In this document: piece by piece, positions 8,292 to 17,035 of the stretch
Position numbering within the stretch: position 1 is the stretch's first letter
How the letters are laid out: each line of letters begins with the position of its first letter
DNA from: Pseudomonas pohangensis
GTDB taxonomy: Bacteria > Pseudomonadota > Gammaproteobacteria > Pseudomonadales > Pseudomonadaceae
Assembly (NCBI RefSeq): GCF_900105995.1
Contig: NZ_LT629785.1
Span: forward strand, 2,728,001-2,792,000
Direction: 5' to 3'
Length of the DNA: 64,000 nucleotides
Translations under genes and position numbers: made by a program
Notes under the pieces: generated by a model
What the model was told of the DNA's origin: nothing
The model's database searches: none
Seen by the model: the letters and a program-made list of their open reading frames with translations, nothing else

Positions 8292-9224
8292 TCAGCCCTT
8301 GATACTGTCGAGAAACGCCTCGTAATGTGTAGCCGTTTCTTCCGGACGCTCGACCATCGGCGCATGCCCGCAGTCCTGCATGATCACCACGCTGGGCTGT
8401 TTCAGCAGGGGCTTCATCACTTCGATACTCGAAACGTCGAATACTTTGTCCTGAGCGCCCCAGAGCAATAGAACCGGTACCTTTATACGCGCCAGCACCG
8501 GCTCCAGCGGGATGTAATGCTCAAGCAGTTGCGCAAAGATCTCCTGATTGAACTCATGACTGGCAATCGCCTTATCGATCACCAGCTGTTTGAGCGGGCC
8601 GGGCACCTGCGGCGGCTTGACGAATATCAGCGGCATCAGCCGGTCGAAATCCTCCGGACTACTGATCAGCAGCGGATTCGCCTCCCCGCGCTCCAGAATC
8701 AGCTGAAACTCGCTGGGTTGCGGTGAAGTGATCCCGGCATTATCGAACAACGCGACACTGCTCACCTGATCTGGATAGCGCGCCGCATGCAGTGCCGCGA
8801 TCCAGCCACCCATGGAACTGCCGACAATATTCGGCTGGTGGATGCCCAGCTGCCGGATGAATGCAGCCAGCCGCTCGGCCTGCGCCCCGACATCATAAGC
8901 GGCATCGGGATTCTTGCTGTTTTCGCCAAAGCCAGGCAAATCCAGCGCAAGGACATGGTATTGACTGCTCAGCTGAAGGACGAAGGGTAACCATTGATCC
9001 TTGTCTGCGGCAAAACCGTGGAGCAGCAATACCGTTGGGGCAGCCTGCGATCCGCCTTCCAGATAATGAATAGTGCTATCGCCCACCTGCACCTGCTTCG
9101 CGGTCAGCCCAGCCATCTCACGCTGGGCGAACTGAATGGTGGTCAGCAGAGTGGCCGGTGACAGGTAGAGGGTCGCGGCGATGGCGGCGAACAGCAGAAC
9201 AACACCGATCAGTAGCTTTTTCAT
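8292..9224 (-). CDS. Alpha/beta hydrolase, lipase/esterase-like, exported or membrane-anchored
   Basis: A 310-residue alpha/beta hydrolase. Residues 1-25 are a hydrophobic signal or anchor (MKKLLIGVVLLFAAIAATLY). The oxyanion segment LLLHGFAADKDQW is followed by the nucleophile elbow G135-S-S137-M-G139; the acid is probably D259 (WGAQDKVFD) and the base H287 (DCGHAPMVE). This order and spacing suit the hydrolase family that includes Moraxella lipase 3-like enzymes. The substrate is probably an ester or lipid; nothing next to it helps. It stands alone on the minus strand. Confidence 0.88.
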   Translation of the reverse strand: MKKLLIGVVLLFAAIAATLYLSPATLLTTIQFAQREMAGLTAKQVQVGDSTIHYLEGGSQAAPTVLLLHGFAADKDQWLPFVLQLSSQYHVLALDLPGFGENSKNPDAAYDVGAQAERLAAFIRQLGIHQPNIVGSSMGGWIAALHAARYPDQVSSVALFDNAGITSPQPSEFQLILERGEANPLLISSPEDFDRLMPLIFVKPPQVPGPLKQLVIDKAIASHEFNQEIFAQLLEHYIPLEPVLARIKVPVLLLWGAQDKVFDVSSIEVMKPLLKQPSVVIMQDCGHAPMVERPEETATHYEAFLDSIKG

Positions 9225-9351
9225 GACGATACCTTGCAGACAATTGATTGTGCAGCGGGGAAAGTTAGCACGCTGCGGCAGCAGCGGTTGCCCAAACGAA
9301 GATTTGATCGCGCGCTTTACACACTCGCAGACTGACGATCCGGCTCAGCTA

Positions 9352-10242
9352 CTAAAGGGGAATCAGTTTGCTGCGCGTGGCCCGGAGCAAATGGCCGGTG
9401 AGGCTGTCGAGCAATTCGCCGCCCTGACGCCAGTGGTGCCAGTACAGCGGCACATCCACATGCTGACCCGGCAGCAACTCGACCAGTTCGCCTCGCGCCA
9501 GCTGTTCCTGCGCCTGCAACGCCGGCACCAGCCCCCAGCCAAGACCGGCCAGCGCCAACTGCACGAAACCTTCCGACGAAGGACACAGGTGATGCACAAA
9601 GCCCCCGGTCACACCCAGCGCTTCCAGATAGCGGTGTTGCAGGCGGTCATCGGCGCCAAACACGATCGCCGGCACCTGCGGCAAAGCCGCCAGGGCAAAG
9701 CCATCCGGAAAATACCGGCGCATGAACTGCGGGCTGGCCAGTGCCAGATAACGCATCGCCCCCAGTGGCTCGCAGCGCGCTCCGCTCACCGGCACCTCTG
9801 CAGCGCATACGCACGCCGCCACATCGCCGGCGCGCATGCGCTTGAGGCCAACCGCCTGATCCTCCACCACCAGTTCCAGCAGCAGATCATTGCTCGCACA
9901 AAAATCCTCAACGGCCGGCGCCCACCAGGTCGCCAGACTGTCCGCATTCAGGGCAACCCGCAGCCGCTCGGGCAGGGCCTGGCTATCCAGCCCCGGCACC
10001 TGACCATGCAGGTTGCGCTCGAGTAAACGCACCTGTTGCACATGGTTGAGCAGACGCCGGCCGACCTCGGTTGGCTGCGGTGGCGAGATACGCAACAGCA
10101 GCGGCTGGCCGAGGCGCGCTTCAAGCAGCTTGATGCGTTGCGACACCGCCGACTGCGAAAGCCCCAGCACCTGTGCCGCCCGTTCGAATCCGCCCTGCTC
10201 CACCACGGCCGCCAATGCGCTCAACAGTTTGTAATCGAGCAA
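9352..10242 (-). CDS. argP: LysR-type regulator ArgP (IciA)
   Basis: A 296-residue LysR-family regulator with an N-terminal winged helix-turn-helix (FERAAQVLGLSQSAVSQRIKLLEARLGQ) and a periplasmic-binding-like effector domain. ArgP senses lysine and arginine and activates the argO exporter. The assignment rests on the divergent argO gene, whose start is 107 bases away, and on the ArgP-typical N-terminus MLDYKLLSALAAVVEQGGFERAA. The shared intergenic region should hold the ArgP operator. Confidence 0.92.
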   Translation of the reverse strand: MLDYKLLSALAAVVEQGGFERAAQVLGLSQSAVSQRIKLLEARLGQPLLLRISPPQPTEVGRRLLNHVQQVRLLERNLHGQVPGLDSQALPERLRVALNADSLATWWAPAVEDFCASNDLLLELVVEDQAVGLKRMRAGDVAACVCAAEVPVSGARCEPLGAMRYLALASPQFMRRYFPDGFALAALPQVPAIVFGADDRLQHRYLEALGVTGGFVHHLCPSSEGFVQLALAGLGWGLVPALQAQEQLARGELVELLPGQHVDVPLYWHHWRQGGELLDSLTGHLLRATRSKLIPL

Positions 10243-10348
10243 ATAAGTTTTCCTTATGCAGGATCAGTAATATTTGTTTTTCTTATACACTCCGGATGGC
10301 CAGAATGGCCAGCAATTCAAACCCGTTGATCAACCAGGGAATATCGCC

Positions 10349-10948
10349 ATGTGGCAAAGCTATTTGAATGGACTGCTGGTCGCGATCGGCCTGATCATGG
10401 CAATCGGCGCACAAAACGCCTTCGTGCTGGCACAGAGCCTGCGCCGCGAGCATCACCTGCTGGTCGCCGGACTGTGTGTGCTGTGTGACGCCTTGCTGGT
10501 CGCCGCCGGGGTCTTCGGTCTGGCCAGTCTGCTGCTGCACAGCCCGCTGCTGCTGGCCATCGCGCGCTGGGGCGGGGCAGCATTTCTGCTCTGGTATGGC
10601 GCCCGCGCCCTGTTGCGCGCCCTGCGTCCGCAGGGCCTGAACGAAGACGGCAGCACACCGGCACGCTCACGCCAGGCGGTATTGATGAGCGCGCTGGCGG
10701 TGACCCTGCTCAATCCGCACGTCTACCTGGATACCGTGCTGCTGATCGGCTCGCTCGGTGCCCAGCAAGCCGCCCCTGCGGCCTATGCCGCCGGTGCGGC
10801 CAGTGCATCGCTGCTGTGGTTCTTCAGCCTGGCTCTTGGCGCTGCCTGGCTGGCGCCCTGGCTGGCGCGTCCGGCCACCTGGCGGATGCTGGATATTCTG
10901 GTCGCCTGCATGATGTTTGCAGTGGCCGCGCAATTGATACTGGACTAG
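10349..10948 (+). CDS. argO: Arginine/lysine exporter, LysE/ArgO family
   Basis: A 199-residue inner-membrane amino-acid exporter. Five to six hydrophobic segments are visible, with the family signature GLIMAIGAQNAFVLAQSLRR near the N-terminus and LNPHVYLDTVLLIGS in the middle. ATG 10349 follows AGGGA at 10336-10340; frame further upstream has no site and would add a non-hydrophobic tail. Divergent from argP, its expected activator. Confidence 0.93.
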   Translation: MWQSYLNGLLVAIGLIMAIGAQNAFVLAQSLRREHHLLVAGLCVLCDALLVAAGVFGLASLLLHSPLLLAIARWGGAAFLLWYGARALLRALRPQGLNEDGSTPARSRQAVLMSALAVTLLNPHVYLDTVLLIGSLGAQQAAPAAYAAGAASASLLWFFSLALGAAWLAPWLARPATWRMLDILVACMMFAVAAQLILD

Positions 10949-11143
10949 TACCCACGCCTGCCCCGTGCCGCCAGATCAGGCGCGGGGTAGCGCTCGCCAA
11001 GGGCCTGCAGTAACCTGACTACACAGTTGTTACATGGATATAGCCCCTTGCCGGGTGTATGATCTTGCCCTCGCGGCGGTCGAGGTTGTCCTCATTACCC
11101 GCTGCATGTCCCCGCACATCCAGACCTGCTTAGGAGATCAACC

Positions 11144-11725
11144 ATGGCTTTCGAATTGCCAGCGCTGCCTTACGAAAAAAACGCCCTTGAGCCACACCTG
11201 TCGGCCGAGACCCTGGAATATCACCATGGCAAGCACCACAACGCCTACGTGGTGAACCTGAACAATCTGGTTCCGGGCACCGAGTTCGAAGGCAAGAGCC
11301 TGGAAGACATCATCAAGACTTCCTCCGGTGGCGTATTCAACAATGCCGCGCAAATCTGGAACCACACCTTCTACTGGAACTGCCTGAGCCCCAACGGTGG
11401 CGGTGAACCAACCGGCGCCCTGGCGGATGCGATCAACGCGGCCTTCGGCTCGTTCGACAAGTTCAAGGAAGAGTTCACCAAGACTTCGGTCGGCACCTTC
11501 GGCTCCGGCTGGGGCTGGCTGGTGAAGAAAGCTGACGGCTCCCTGGCGCTGGCCAGCACCATCGGTGCCGGCTGCCCGCTGACTTCCGGCGACAAGCCGC
11601 TGCTGACCTGTGATGTCTGGGAGCACGCCTACTACATCGACTACCGCAACATGCGTCCGAAGTATGTCGAGGCTTTCTGGAACCTGGTCAACTGGGATTT
11701 CGTGGCGAAGAACTTCGCCGCCTGA
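11144..11725 (+). CDS. sodB: Superoxide dismutase, iron type
   Basis: A 193-residue cytoplasmic Fe superoxide dismutase. Metal ligands are H27, H73, D156 and H160 (in CDVWEHAYYIDYRN); the Fe-type signature AAQIWNHTFYWNCL is present. ATG 11144 has TAGGAGA upstream. A strong intrinsic terminator follows immediately, so it is monocistronic. Sits between argO and bifA as in P. aeruginosa. Confidence 0.98.
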   Translation: MAFELPALPYEKNALEPHLSAETLEYHHGKHHNAYVVNLNNLVPGTEFEGKSLEDIIKTSSGGVFNNAAQIWNHTFYWNCLSPNGGGEPTGALADAINAAFGSFDKFKEEFTKTSVGTFGSGWGWLVKKADGSLALASTIGAGCPLTSGDKPLLTCDVWEHAYYIDYRNMRPKYVEAFWNLVNWDFVAKNFAA

Positions 11726-11743
11726 TTACAGATAGCGCGAACG

Positions 11744-11773
11744 AAAAAGCCCCGCCTGTCGGGGCTTTTTTTT
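11744..11773 (+). terminator. Intrinsic terminator of sodB
   Basis: AAAAAGCCCCGcctgtCGGGGCTTTTTTTTT: a GC-rich stem with a short loop and a long T run, 18 bases after the sodB stop. Confidence 0.96.
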
Positions 11774-11895
11774 GCAGCCGGCATTACCTGCCCCAAGGTA
11801 TTTGCCCTTATCCCGGCTGAAGCACTTTGACGAGCCGCCTAGCAGTACCGATACTGATACGCATTGTGCGCTCAACGGCATGAGGAATTCCTTTA

Positions 11896-13953
11896 TTGAA
11901 GATGAAGCTCAAGCACAGCCTGTCGCTGAAGCTATTGCGTGTGGTGCTTTTATCAGCGCTGGCCGTGGGCGTGGTCATCAGCTTCGGGCAGATATTCTTT
12001 GATATTACCCAGACCCGGCAGCAGATAACCGAAGATGCCCAGCGCATTCTCGGCATGTTTCGCGACCCTTCGACCCAGGCGGTTTACAGCCTGGACAAGG
12101 AGATGGGCATGCAGGTTGTCGAAGGACTGTTCCAGCACGAAGCCGTCACCTACGCCGGCATCGGCAACCCGGACGGTCCGGCGCTCGCCGAAAAACAGCG
12201 CCCGCTGCGCACGTCTTCAAGCCGCTGGATAACCGACCGCCTGTTCGGCGAGCAGCAGAGCTTCAGCACCGAACTTTCCGGCCGCGGCCCTTACAGCGAG
12301 CACTTCGGTGATCTGCGCATCACCCTGGATACCGAGCCCTATGGCCAGCGCTTCCTGAATAACGCCCTGATCATCTTTACCTCCGGCCTGCTGCGTTCGC
12401 TGGCCATGGGCCTCATGCTGTATCTGGTCTATCACCTGCTGCTGACGCGGCCGCTGACGCGGATCATCGAACACCTGACCAACATCAACCCGGACCGGCC
12501 GGGTGAGCATAAATTACCCATGCTCAAGGGCCACGACAAAAACGAGCTGGGCATCTGGATCAACACTGCCAACGAGCTGCTCACCTCGATCGAGCGCAAT
12601 ACCAACCTGCGCGCCGAAGCCGAGTCCGACCTGCAGCACATGTCGCGGCACGACATTCTTACCGGCCTGCCCAACCGCAGGCAATTGCATGAACTGCTCG
12701 ACCAGATACTCGTCGATGCGGCTCGCCACAAGCAGCGGGTTGCCGTGCTGTGCATCGGCCTGGATGACTTCAAGGGCATCAACGAACAGTTCGGCTATCA
12801 GACCGGCGACGAACTGCTGATCGCCCTGGCGGGACGCCTGCGCAGCCATAACGGCCAACAGACTGCCCTGGCCCGCCTGGGTGGCGACCAGTTCGTCCTC
12901 GTACAGTCAAGAATCGACCAGCCCTACGAGGCAGCCGAACTGGCGCAGCTACTTATCGACGACCTGGAACAACCGGTTGTGCTCGAGCAGTACTCCATAC
13001 GCCTGCATGCCACCATCGGCATCACCCTGTATCCCGAAGACGGTGACAACACCGAGCAATTGCTGCTCAAGGCCGAGCAGACCATGACCCTGGCCAAGAC
13101 GCGCTCACGCAACCGCTACCAGTTTTTCATTGCCAGCCTGGATAACGAAGTACGCCGCCGCCGCGAACTGCAGAAGCACCTGCGCGAAGCGCTGGCACGC
13201 AATGAACTGCATCTGGTTTACCAGCCGCAGATCGACTATCACACCCAGCAGATCGCCGGTGTCGAAGCCCTGCTGCGCTGGCAACATCCCGAACACGGGG
13301 CGATCCCACCCGAAGTGTTCATACCGCTGGCAGAGCAGAACGAAACCATCATCGCCATCGGCGAATGGGTGCTGGAACAGGCCTGCCGGCAGTTGCGCGA
13401 ATGGTATGACCAGGGTTTCAGCGGCCTGCGCATGGCGGTCAATATGTCCACCGTACAGTTACGTCACGCCGAGCTGCCGCGACTGGTCAGCAACCTGATG
13501 CAGGTCTACCGGCTACCAGCCCGCAGCCTCGAACTGGAGGTGACCGAAACCGGCCTGATGCAGGATGTCAGCACCTCGCTGCAGAACCTGAAAAGCCTGC
13601 GCGGGTCCGGCGCGCTGATCGCCATTGATGATTTCGGTACCGGCTATTCATCCCTGAGCTATCTGCAAACCCTGCCGCTGGACAGAATCAAGATCGACAA
13701 GAGCTTCATCAGCCAGCTCAACCCGCAGGATGACGATGTCAGCATTGTGCGGACCATCATTCAACTGGCGAAAAACATGCGCAAGCAGGTCACCGCCGAA
13801 GGGGTGGAGACTGCCGAGCAGGAAGCCTACATCATCAATGAGGGTTGCGATGAAGGTCAGGGTTACTTCTACAGCAAGCCACTGACCGCCCATGAAATGG
13901 GCCTGTTCATCAAAAAAGCCCGACGCCTTGCCGGGCCTCATCGGCTGGCCTGA
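11896..13953 (+). CDS. bifA: c-di-GMP phosphodiesterase BifA (HAMP-GGDEF-EAL)
   Basis: A 685-residue inner-membrane protein: transmembrane helix near residues 12-32, a periplasmic loop to about 155, a second helix (about 158-180), a HAMP-like linker, GGDEF domain (about 240-405) and EAL domain (about 420-675). The cyclase signature is degenerate, LGGDQF in place of GGDEF, while the EAL motif (GVEALLRWQHPEHG) and DDFGTGYSSL are intact, as known for BifA of P. aeruginosa (PA4367), which degrades c-di-GMP and controls biofilm and swarming. Gene order agrees. TTG 11896 is preferred because GAGGA lies 9 bases before it; ATG 11902, two codons later, is the alternative. Confidence 0.9.
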   Translation: MKMKLKHSLSLKLLRVVLLSALAVGVVISFGQIFFDITQTRQQITEDAQRILGMFRDPSTQAVYSLDKEMGMQVVEGLFQHEAVTYAGIGNPDGPALAEKQRPLRTSSSRWITDRLFGEQQSFSTELSGRGPYSEHFGDLRITLDTEPYGQRFLNNALIIFTSGLLRSLAMGLMLYLVYHLLLTRPLTRIIEHLTNINPDRPGEHKLPMLKGHDKNELGIWINTANELLTSIERNTNLRAEAESDLQHMSRHDILTGLPNRRQLHELLDQILVDAARHKQRVAVLCIGLDDFKGINEQFGYQTGDELLIALAGRLRSHNGQQTALARLGGDQFVLVQSRIDQPYEAAELAQLLIDDLEQPVVLEQYSIRLHATIGITLYPEDGDNTEQLLLKAEQTMTLAKTRSRNRYQFFIASLDNEVRRRRELQKHLREALARNELHLVYQPQIDYHTQQIAGVEALLRWQHPEHGAIPPEVFIPLAEQNETIIAIGEWVLEQACRQLREWYDQGFSGLRMAVNMSTVQLRHAELPRLVSNLMQVYRLPARSLELEVTETGLMQDVSTSLQNLKSLRGSGALIAIDDFGTGYSSLSYLQTLPLDRIKIDKSFISQLNPQDDDVSIVRTIIQLAKNMRKQVTAEGVETAEQEAYIINEGCDEGQGYFYSKPLTAHEMGLFIKKARRLAGPHRLA

Positions 13954-13983
13954 AGCCGGCCGCTGGCGGTGCAGCAGGGCCTG

Positions 13984-14880
13984 TTACAACTGGTTGTTGA
14001 CCAGCCAGGCGCTCGCCAGCGCACCGCCCAGACAGAAAAGCGCACCTGCCAGTGCCTGCCAGCGAAACCCTCTGGCCAGCTCATCCTCGCCCTTGCTCGA
14101 GAGAATGAAAGGTTGCGCTTCGCTCGGCTTGCGCAGCTCGTTGCGCGCTGGCGCGGCAGCGGCCTGCCGGTGGCGCACGGCTGCCTCTGTTGCAGCCGCC
14201 TGGCGTACCCGCTGCCATTCGGCATCTTCCAGCTGACCGCTGGCGTCCTGGTCAAAGCGCTGCAGCAAACCGGCAAAATCGCTTTTCCATTCACGAATCA
14301 CCGCACCCTGGGCAGCCGCCGGATCAAAGCCCTGCTGGCTGGCACCCGTCGTCCGGAATTCACCGATGGCATACAGTGGCTCGCCGGCATGCAGGCGCTC
14401 TTCGGTATAGCGATAACGCCGCCCGCTGTTGAGCAAACCGAGCAGGCGATTCTGCTGTTGTACCCGCAGCGGATGCCGCTGCTTGCCACTCCAGACCTCG
14501 CGGGTTGACGGCCGCACTTCAGCCCCATGCGGGTTGATCAGGCAGGCGCCGGTAGCATCTTCCAGTTCCAGCCAGGCATCGCTGCTGCCGCTCTCCAGCG
14601 AACGCCACTCGCGCTGCTTGCCATCACTGCGCTGTTCTTCGATCTTGAAACGCCACCAGACGCAGGGCTTGCCGGTCAGCGGACCGCGCACCTGGCTTTG
14701 CGGCAGCTCGCGCAAGAGGCCATAGAGCTCGGTATAGCCCTGGGCCGCAGAACGGATTTTCGAAGTCGGCGTGTCCAGCAGGAAGCGCAGCTGGGTCAGA
14801 CGCCGCAGGCACCACCAGCCGCCACCGACAAAAGCGCCGCCACTGAAGGCCAGACTGATGGCCAGTCCGGGAACATCCAT
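13984..14880 (-). CDS. GIDE-domain (E3 ligase-like) membrane protein with an EF-hand
   Basis: A 298-residue protein with a hydrophobic N-terminal segment (residues 6-25), a GIDE-type domain (RELPQSQVRGPLTGKPCVWWRF, the E3 ubiquitin ligase-like family found next to lemA in bacteria), and a final transmembrane helix (about 278-296). Between them is a canonical EF-hand loop, D-Q-D-A-S-G-Q-L-E-D-A-E (about residue 208-220), which would bind calcium. Bacterial members are not ubiquitin ligases; function unknown. It is 3 bases downstream of lemA and so cotranscribed. Corresponds by position to PA4368. Confidence 0.82.
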   Translation of the reverse strand: MDVPGLAISLAFSGGAFVGGGWWCLRRLTQLRFLLDTPTSKIRSAAQGYTELYGLLRELPQSQVRGPLTGKPCVWWRFKIEEQRSDGKQREWRSLESGSSDAWLELEDATGACLINPHGAEVRPSTREVWSGKQRHPLRVQQQNRLLGLLNSGRRYRYTEERLHAGEPLYAIGEFRTTGASQQGFDPAAAQGAVIREWKSDFAGLLQRFDQDASGQLEDAEWQRVRQAAATEAAVRHRQAAAAPARNELRKPSEAQPFILSSKGEDELARGFRWQALAGALFCLGGALASAWLVNNQL

Positions 14881-14883
14881 CAG

Positions 14884-15456
14884 TTAGCCGAACAGCTGCT
14901 TGATATTCACATCGGCCTTTTCGGCTTCGCTGAATTGCAACAACTCCGCCGCCTTGAAGCCGAAATGACGCGCCAGCAGCACATCGGGAAACTGCTCGAT
15001 ACGCACGTTATTCAGGTTGACCGCTTCGTTGTACAGCTCGCGCCGATCGGCAATGCCGTTCTCCAGACCACTGATGCGCTGCTGCAGGAACTGGAAGCTC
15101 TCGTTGGCTTTCAGCTCCGGGTAGTTCTCGGCCAGCGCAAACAGTTGCCCGAGGCCGGCACGCAGTCCGCTCTCGGCCTTGCCCAGGGCGCCCACATCGT
15201 GCTTTTCCCGGGCGCTGGATACCGCATTGCGGGCACTGATCACCTGTTCCAGGGTGCTGCGTTCGTGCTGCATGTATTGCTTGCAGGTTTCCACCAGCTT
15301 GGGCAACTCGTCATGCCGTTGCTTGAGCAGCACATCGATATTCGACCAGGCCTTGCCAATCCCGTGCTTGAGGCGCACCAGCGCGTTATAGATGATCACG
15401 CCATAGGCGAGGCAGAACAACAGGGCAACTACTAGCGCAACACTGACCAGGCTCAT
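14884..15456 (-). CDS. lemA: LemA family protein
   Basis: A 190-residue protein: one N-terminal transmembrane helix (VSVALVVALLFCLAYGVIIYN) then a helical domain with the LemA signatures RLKHGIGKAWSNIDVLLKQRHDELPKLVETCKQYM and FAENYPELKANESFQFLQQRISGLENGIADRRELYN. LemA proteins are membrane-anchored with a long external helical bundle; role uncertain, often paired with TPM- or GIDE-domain proteins as here. This is not the histidine kinase also once called LemA (GacS). Confidence 0.95.
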   Translation of the reverse strand: MSLVSVALVVALLFCLAYGVIIYNALVRLKHGIGKAWSNIDVLLKQRHDELPKLVETCKQYMQHERSTLEQVISARNAVSSAREKHDVGALGKAESGLRAGLGQLFALAENYPELKANESFQFLQQRISGLENGIADRRELYNEAVNLNNVRIEQFPDVLLARHFGFKAAELLQFSEAEKADVNIKQLFG

Positions 15457-15535
15457 GACTTAGGTTTCTCCGTAGGGCTTGGCGCATTCTAGCCAGACCA
15501 GCCCCGCAGGCAAAGGCGCAGGCAAAACGCCGACT

Positions 15536-15580
15536 TGTTAATAGAAATGTTTCGCATTAACATTATTGTTAACTACAAAT
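15536..15580 (+). promoter_or_regulatory. AT-rich palindromic region before the imelysin cluster, possible Fur site
   Basis: An AT-rich block in GC-rich DNA, 40-75 bases before the imelysin start. It holds the perfect-arm palindrome TTAACattattGTTAA (15557-15572) and the overlapping GAAATGtttcgCATTAAC. The genes downstream belong to families usually under Fur control, so a Fur operator plus -10 region is the natural reading, but the match to the 19-base Fur consensus is only partial. Confidence 0.4.
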
Positions 15581-15612
15581 CAGCATGAACCCGCCAATCA
15601 AGGAATTCACCG

Positions 15613-16947
15613 ATGCCGCGCTTACCCTTTACCGCCAGCCTGCTCTCCATTGCCTTGTTGCTCAGTGGCTGCGGTGACGAACAATCCGCCACCGGCAACG
15701 CCGCCACCAGCACCTCTGCAGCTACCGCTGCCACCCCGAGCGCGATGCCCGGCCCTGCGCCGGAACAGGCCGCCGCCGTGGTCAAGCAGTATGCCAACCT
15801 CGCCTTTGCCGTGTTCACTGATGCCCTGACGAGCGCCGAAGCGCTGCAAAGCGCAATCAACCAGCTTCTCGCCGAGCCCAACGAGGCCAACCTGCAACTG
15901 GCTCGCGAAGCCTGGCTGGTGGCCCGCAAGCCGTATATGCAAAGCGAGGTATTCCGCTTCGGCAACCCGGTGGTCGACGACTGGGAAGGCCAGCTGAATG
16001 CCTGGCCGCTTGATGAAGGGCTGATCGATTACGTGGCGGCGGATTACCAGTTCGCTCTGGGCAACCCGGGCGCGCAGGCCAATATCATCGCCAATGCACA
16101 ATTGCCGATAGGCGAAGAGCAGCTTGATCTGCGCGTCATCACCCCGGAACTGCTGGCCAGCCTCAACGAGCTGGGCGGCTCCGAAGCCAACGTCGCCACC
16201 GGTTACCATGCCATCGAGTTTCTGCTCTGGGGCCAGGACCTGCACGGCAGCAATCCCGGTGCCGGCGAGCGCCCGGCCAGCGACTTCGCGCTGGATGCCA
16301 GCTGTACGGGCGGTCACTGCGAGCGCCGTCGTGAATACCTCAAGGCCGCCACCACCCTGCTGGTCAGCGACCTGCGCTACATGGTCGGCCAATGGCAGGC
16401 CGGCGTCGCTGACAACTACCGCGCCCAACTTGAGGCCGAACCGGCCAATAGCGGTCTGCGCAAGATGCTCTTCGGCATGGGCAGCCTGTCTCTCGGCGAA
16501 CTGGCCGGCGAGCGCATGAAGGTTGCCCTGGAAGCCAACTCCACCGAAGACGAGCAGGACTGCTTCAGCGACAACACGCACAACTCGCACTTCTATGATG
16601 CCAAGGGCATCCGCAACGTGTATCTGGGCGAGTACCGCAAACTCGACGGCACTACCCTCAGCGGCCCCAGCCTGTCGAGCCTGCTGGCAGCAGTGGATGC
16701 CCCGGCCGACCAGCAGCTGCAAGCCGAACTGGCCGCCAGTGAAGCCAGCCTGCAGAAGATCGTCGACAGCGCCGAGCAGGACAACCAGCACTTTGACCAG
16801 TTGATTGCCGCCGACAACCAGGCCGGTCAGCAGTTGATCCGCGACGCGATTGCCGCACTGGTCAAGCAGACCACCAGCATTGAAAAAGCCGCCGGCAAGC
16901 TGGGCATCAGCGATCTGCAAGCCGATAGCGCAGACCACCAGTTCTGA
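15613..16947 (+). CDS. icmP: Imelysin-family lipoprotein (IcmP-like)
   Basis: A 444-residue lipoprotein: signal peptide ending in the lipobox LLLSGC (Cys20 region), an Ala/Thr-rich linker, then two imelysin repeats of helices. The family motif GxHxxE is intact as G197-Y-H199-A-I-E202 followed by FLLWGQD. Imelysins (IrpA, ICMP) are periplasmic, iron-regulated proteins; the P. aeruginosa member PA4370 was described as an insulin-cleaving metalloproteinase, though a role in iron uptake, like EfeO, is now favoured. RBS AAGGAA is 8 bases before ATG 15613. First gene of a four-gene cluster; spacing to the next start is 88 bases. Confidence 0.9.
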   Translation: MPRLPFTASLLSIALLLSGCGDEQSATGNAATSTSAATAATPSAMPGPAPEQAAAVVKQYANLAFAVFTDALTSAEALQSAINQLLAEPNEANLQLAREAWLVARKPYMQSEVFRFGNPVVDDWEGQLNAWPLDEGLIDYVAADYQFALGNPGAQANIIANAQLPIGEEQLDLRVITPELLASLNELGGSEANVATGYHAIEFLLWGQDLHGSNPGAGERPASDFALDASCTGGHCERRREYLKAATTLLVSDLRYMVGQWQAGVADNYRAQLEAEPANSGLRKMLFGMGSLSLGELAGERMKVALEANSTEDEQDCFSDNTHNSHFYDAKGIRNVYLGEYRKLDGTTLSGPSLSSLLAAVDAPADQQLQAELAASEASLQKIVDSAEQDNQHFDQLIAADNQAGQQLIRDAIAALVKQTTSIEKAAGKLGISDLQADSADHQF

Positions 16948-17035
16948 TCTGCTCCAGCGGTACAGCGCAAGAGCTGAAACTTTGCGCTGTACCGCTGACG
17001 CTGGCCTACTTCCCGCACACCAAGGCAAACCCGAT

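Noticed and set aside
11896..13953. Active diguanylate cyclase
   Set aside because: The signature is GGDQF, and synteny points to BifA, a known phosphodiesterase; the GGDEF domain is more likely regulatory.
14884..15456. LemA as the GacS sensor kinase
   Set aside because: The protein is 190 residues with no kinase domains; it is the unrelated LemA family.
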